Origin: an uncultured Clostridia bacterium
GTDB lineage: Bacteria; Bacillota; Clostridia; UBA1381
DNA: 13,868 nucleotides
Assembly (NCBI GenBank): GCA_934463455.1
Contig: CAKSJU010000055.1
Coordinates: 1 to 13,868, forward strand
Direction: 5' to 3'
Shown piece by piece: positions 13,712 to 13,868 of this stretch; position 1 is the stretch's first letter; each line of letters opens with the position of its first letter. The notes below the pieces were generated by a model that saw nothing but the letters and a program-made list of their open reading frames with translations, was not told the origin of the DNA and ran no database searches. The position numbers were made by a program, and so were the translations under genes.

Positions 13712-13743
13712 ACAGCAGCAGACATTTTGTCTGCTGCTGTCTT
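13712..13743. terminator. Bidirectional terminator between converging genes
   Basis: A perfect 12-bp stem (13712-13723/13729-13740, 5-nt loop) lies 11 bp after the HAD stop and directly after the stop of the minus-strand zinc-ribbon gene. Its T-tail is weak on both sides. Confidence 0.6.
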
Positions 13744-13858
13744 ATATCGGGATATTAAATACATAGTTACATTTTTCGCATTTGTAAACGGCGTAAAACC
13801 CGTCTGAAGAAACAAAATGCGAAAGAAATCCGCAAAGCGGGCATTTTACATTATACAT
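13742..13858 (-). CDS. 38-aa zinc-ribbon protein
   Basis: The minus strand encodes a tiny protein with CPLC (residues 6-9) and CEKC (27-30), an arrangement of two Cys pairs 17 residues apart that fits a zinc ribbon, and a hydrophobic C-terminus (YVFNIPI). The Cys spacing and an intact stop argue for a real gene. The in-frame sequence stays open to the window edge (GAA-ATT-ATA before the ATG), so the true start may lie outside, and the ribosome binding site cannot be judged. The role is unknown; DNA, RNA or protein contact is usual for such ribbons. Confidence 0.55.
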   Translation of the reverse strand: MYNVKCPLCGFLSHFVSSDGFYAVYKCEKCNYVFNIPI

Positions 13859-13868
13859 TATAATTTCC

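Noticed and set aside
1..13868. CRISPR arrays, tRNA or rRNA genes, and full parS or NBS (Noc-binding) sites.
   Set aside because: Looked for by eye on both strands; no regularly spaced repeats, no cloverleaf or rRNA segments, and no perfect parS or NBS sequence was noticed.

Overview
The window reads as chromosomal DNA of a low-GC, anaerobic, probably gut-associated member of the Clostridia (Bacillota). Supporting signs are strong AGGAGG-type ribosome binding sites, many TTGACA-17-TATAAT promoters, an SLH-domain surface protein, the Bacillota nucleoid-occlusion protein Noc next to RsmG, a DUF1836 regulator, and the GGGtGRT/NifU-like pair typical of strict anaerobes. No rRNA, tRNA, CRISPR array or intact mobile element was seen.

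Layout. 1-800 has no normal-sized gene. It holds a terminator, a compact type I toxin-antitoxin-like module (convergent promoters at 242-270 and 485-513, a 20-aa hydrophobic peptide at 336-398, a shared terminator) and two copies of a short intergenic repeat flanking that module. 1100-4459 encodes a 1119-aa secreted SLH protein, probably a major S-layer-type protein, with a strong promoter and a two-hairpin mRNA leader. 4460-4874 is intergenic, with terminators and a palindromic repeat. 6590-4875 (minus) is a two-gene operon: a divergent NifU-like protein and the GGGtGRT protein. 7346-6759 (minus) is a DUF1836 regulator. 7501-9256 (plus) is a two-gene unit: an MDR-type dehydrogenase that has lost most of its catalytic domain, and a Gfo/Idh/MocA oxidoreductase. 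11377-9500 (minus) carries rsmG and noc, with candidate structured RNAs before and after noc. At 11431-11482 a perfect 25-bp-arm palindrome forms both divergent promoters, one for rsmG and one for a cytoplasmic GH28-like beta-helix protein (11536-12774). 12894-13700 is a NagD-type HAD phosphatase, convergent with a 38-aa zinc-ribbon protein at the right edge.

The genes are mostly small independent units with their own promoters and terminators. Likely links are the NifU-like/GGGtGRT pair (iron-sulfur or redox related, function unresolved), the dehydrogenase/Gfo-Idh pair and the GH28-like protein (carbohydrate metabolism), and rsmG/noc (the conserved replication-origin-type neighbourhood). The items most worth a second look are the toxin-antitoxin-like module with matching 5' ends on its two RNAs, the palindromic divergent promoter, the two structured RNAs around noc, and the dehydrogenase with the internal deletion.
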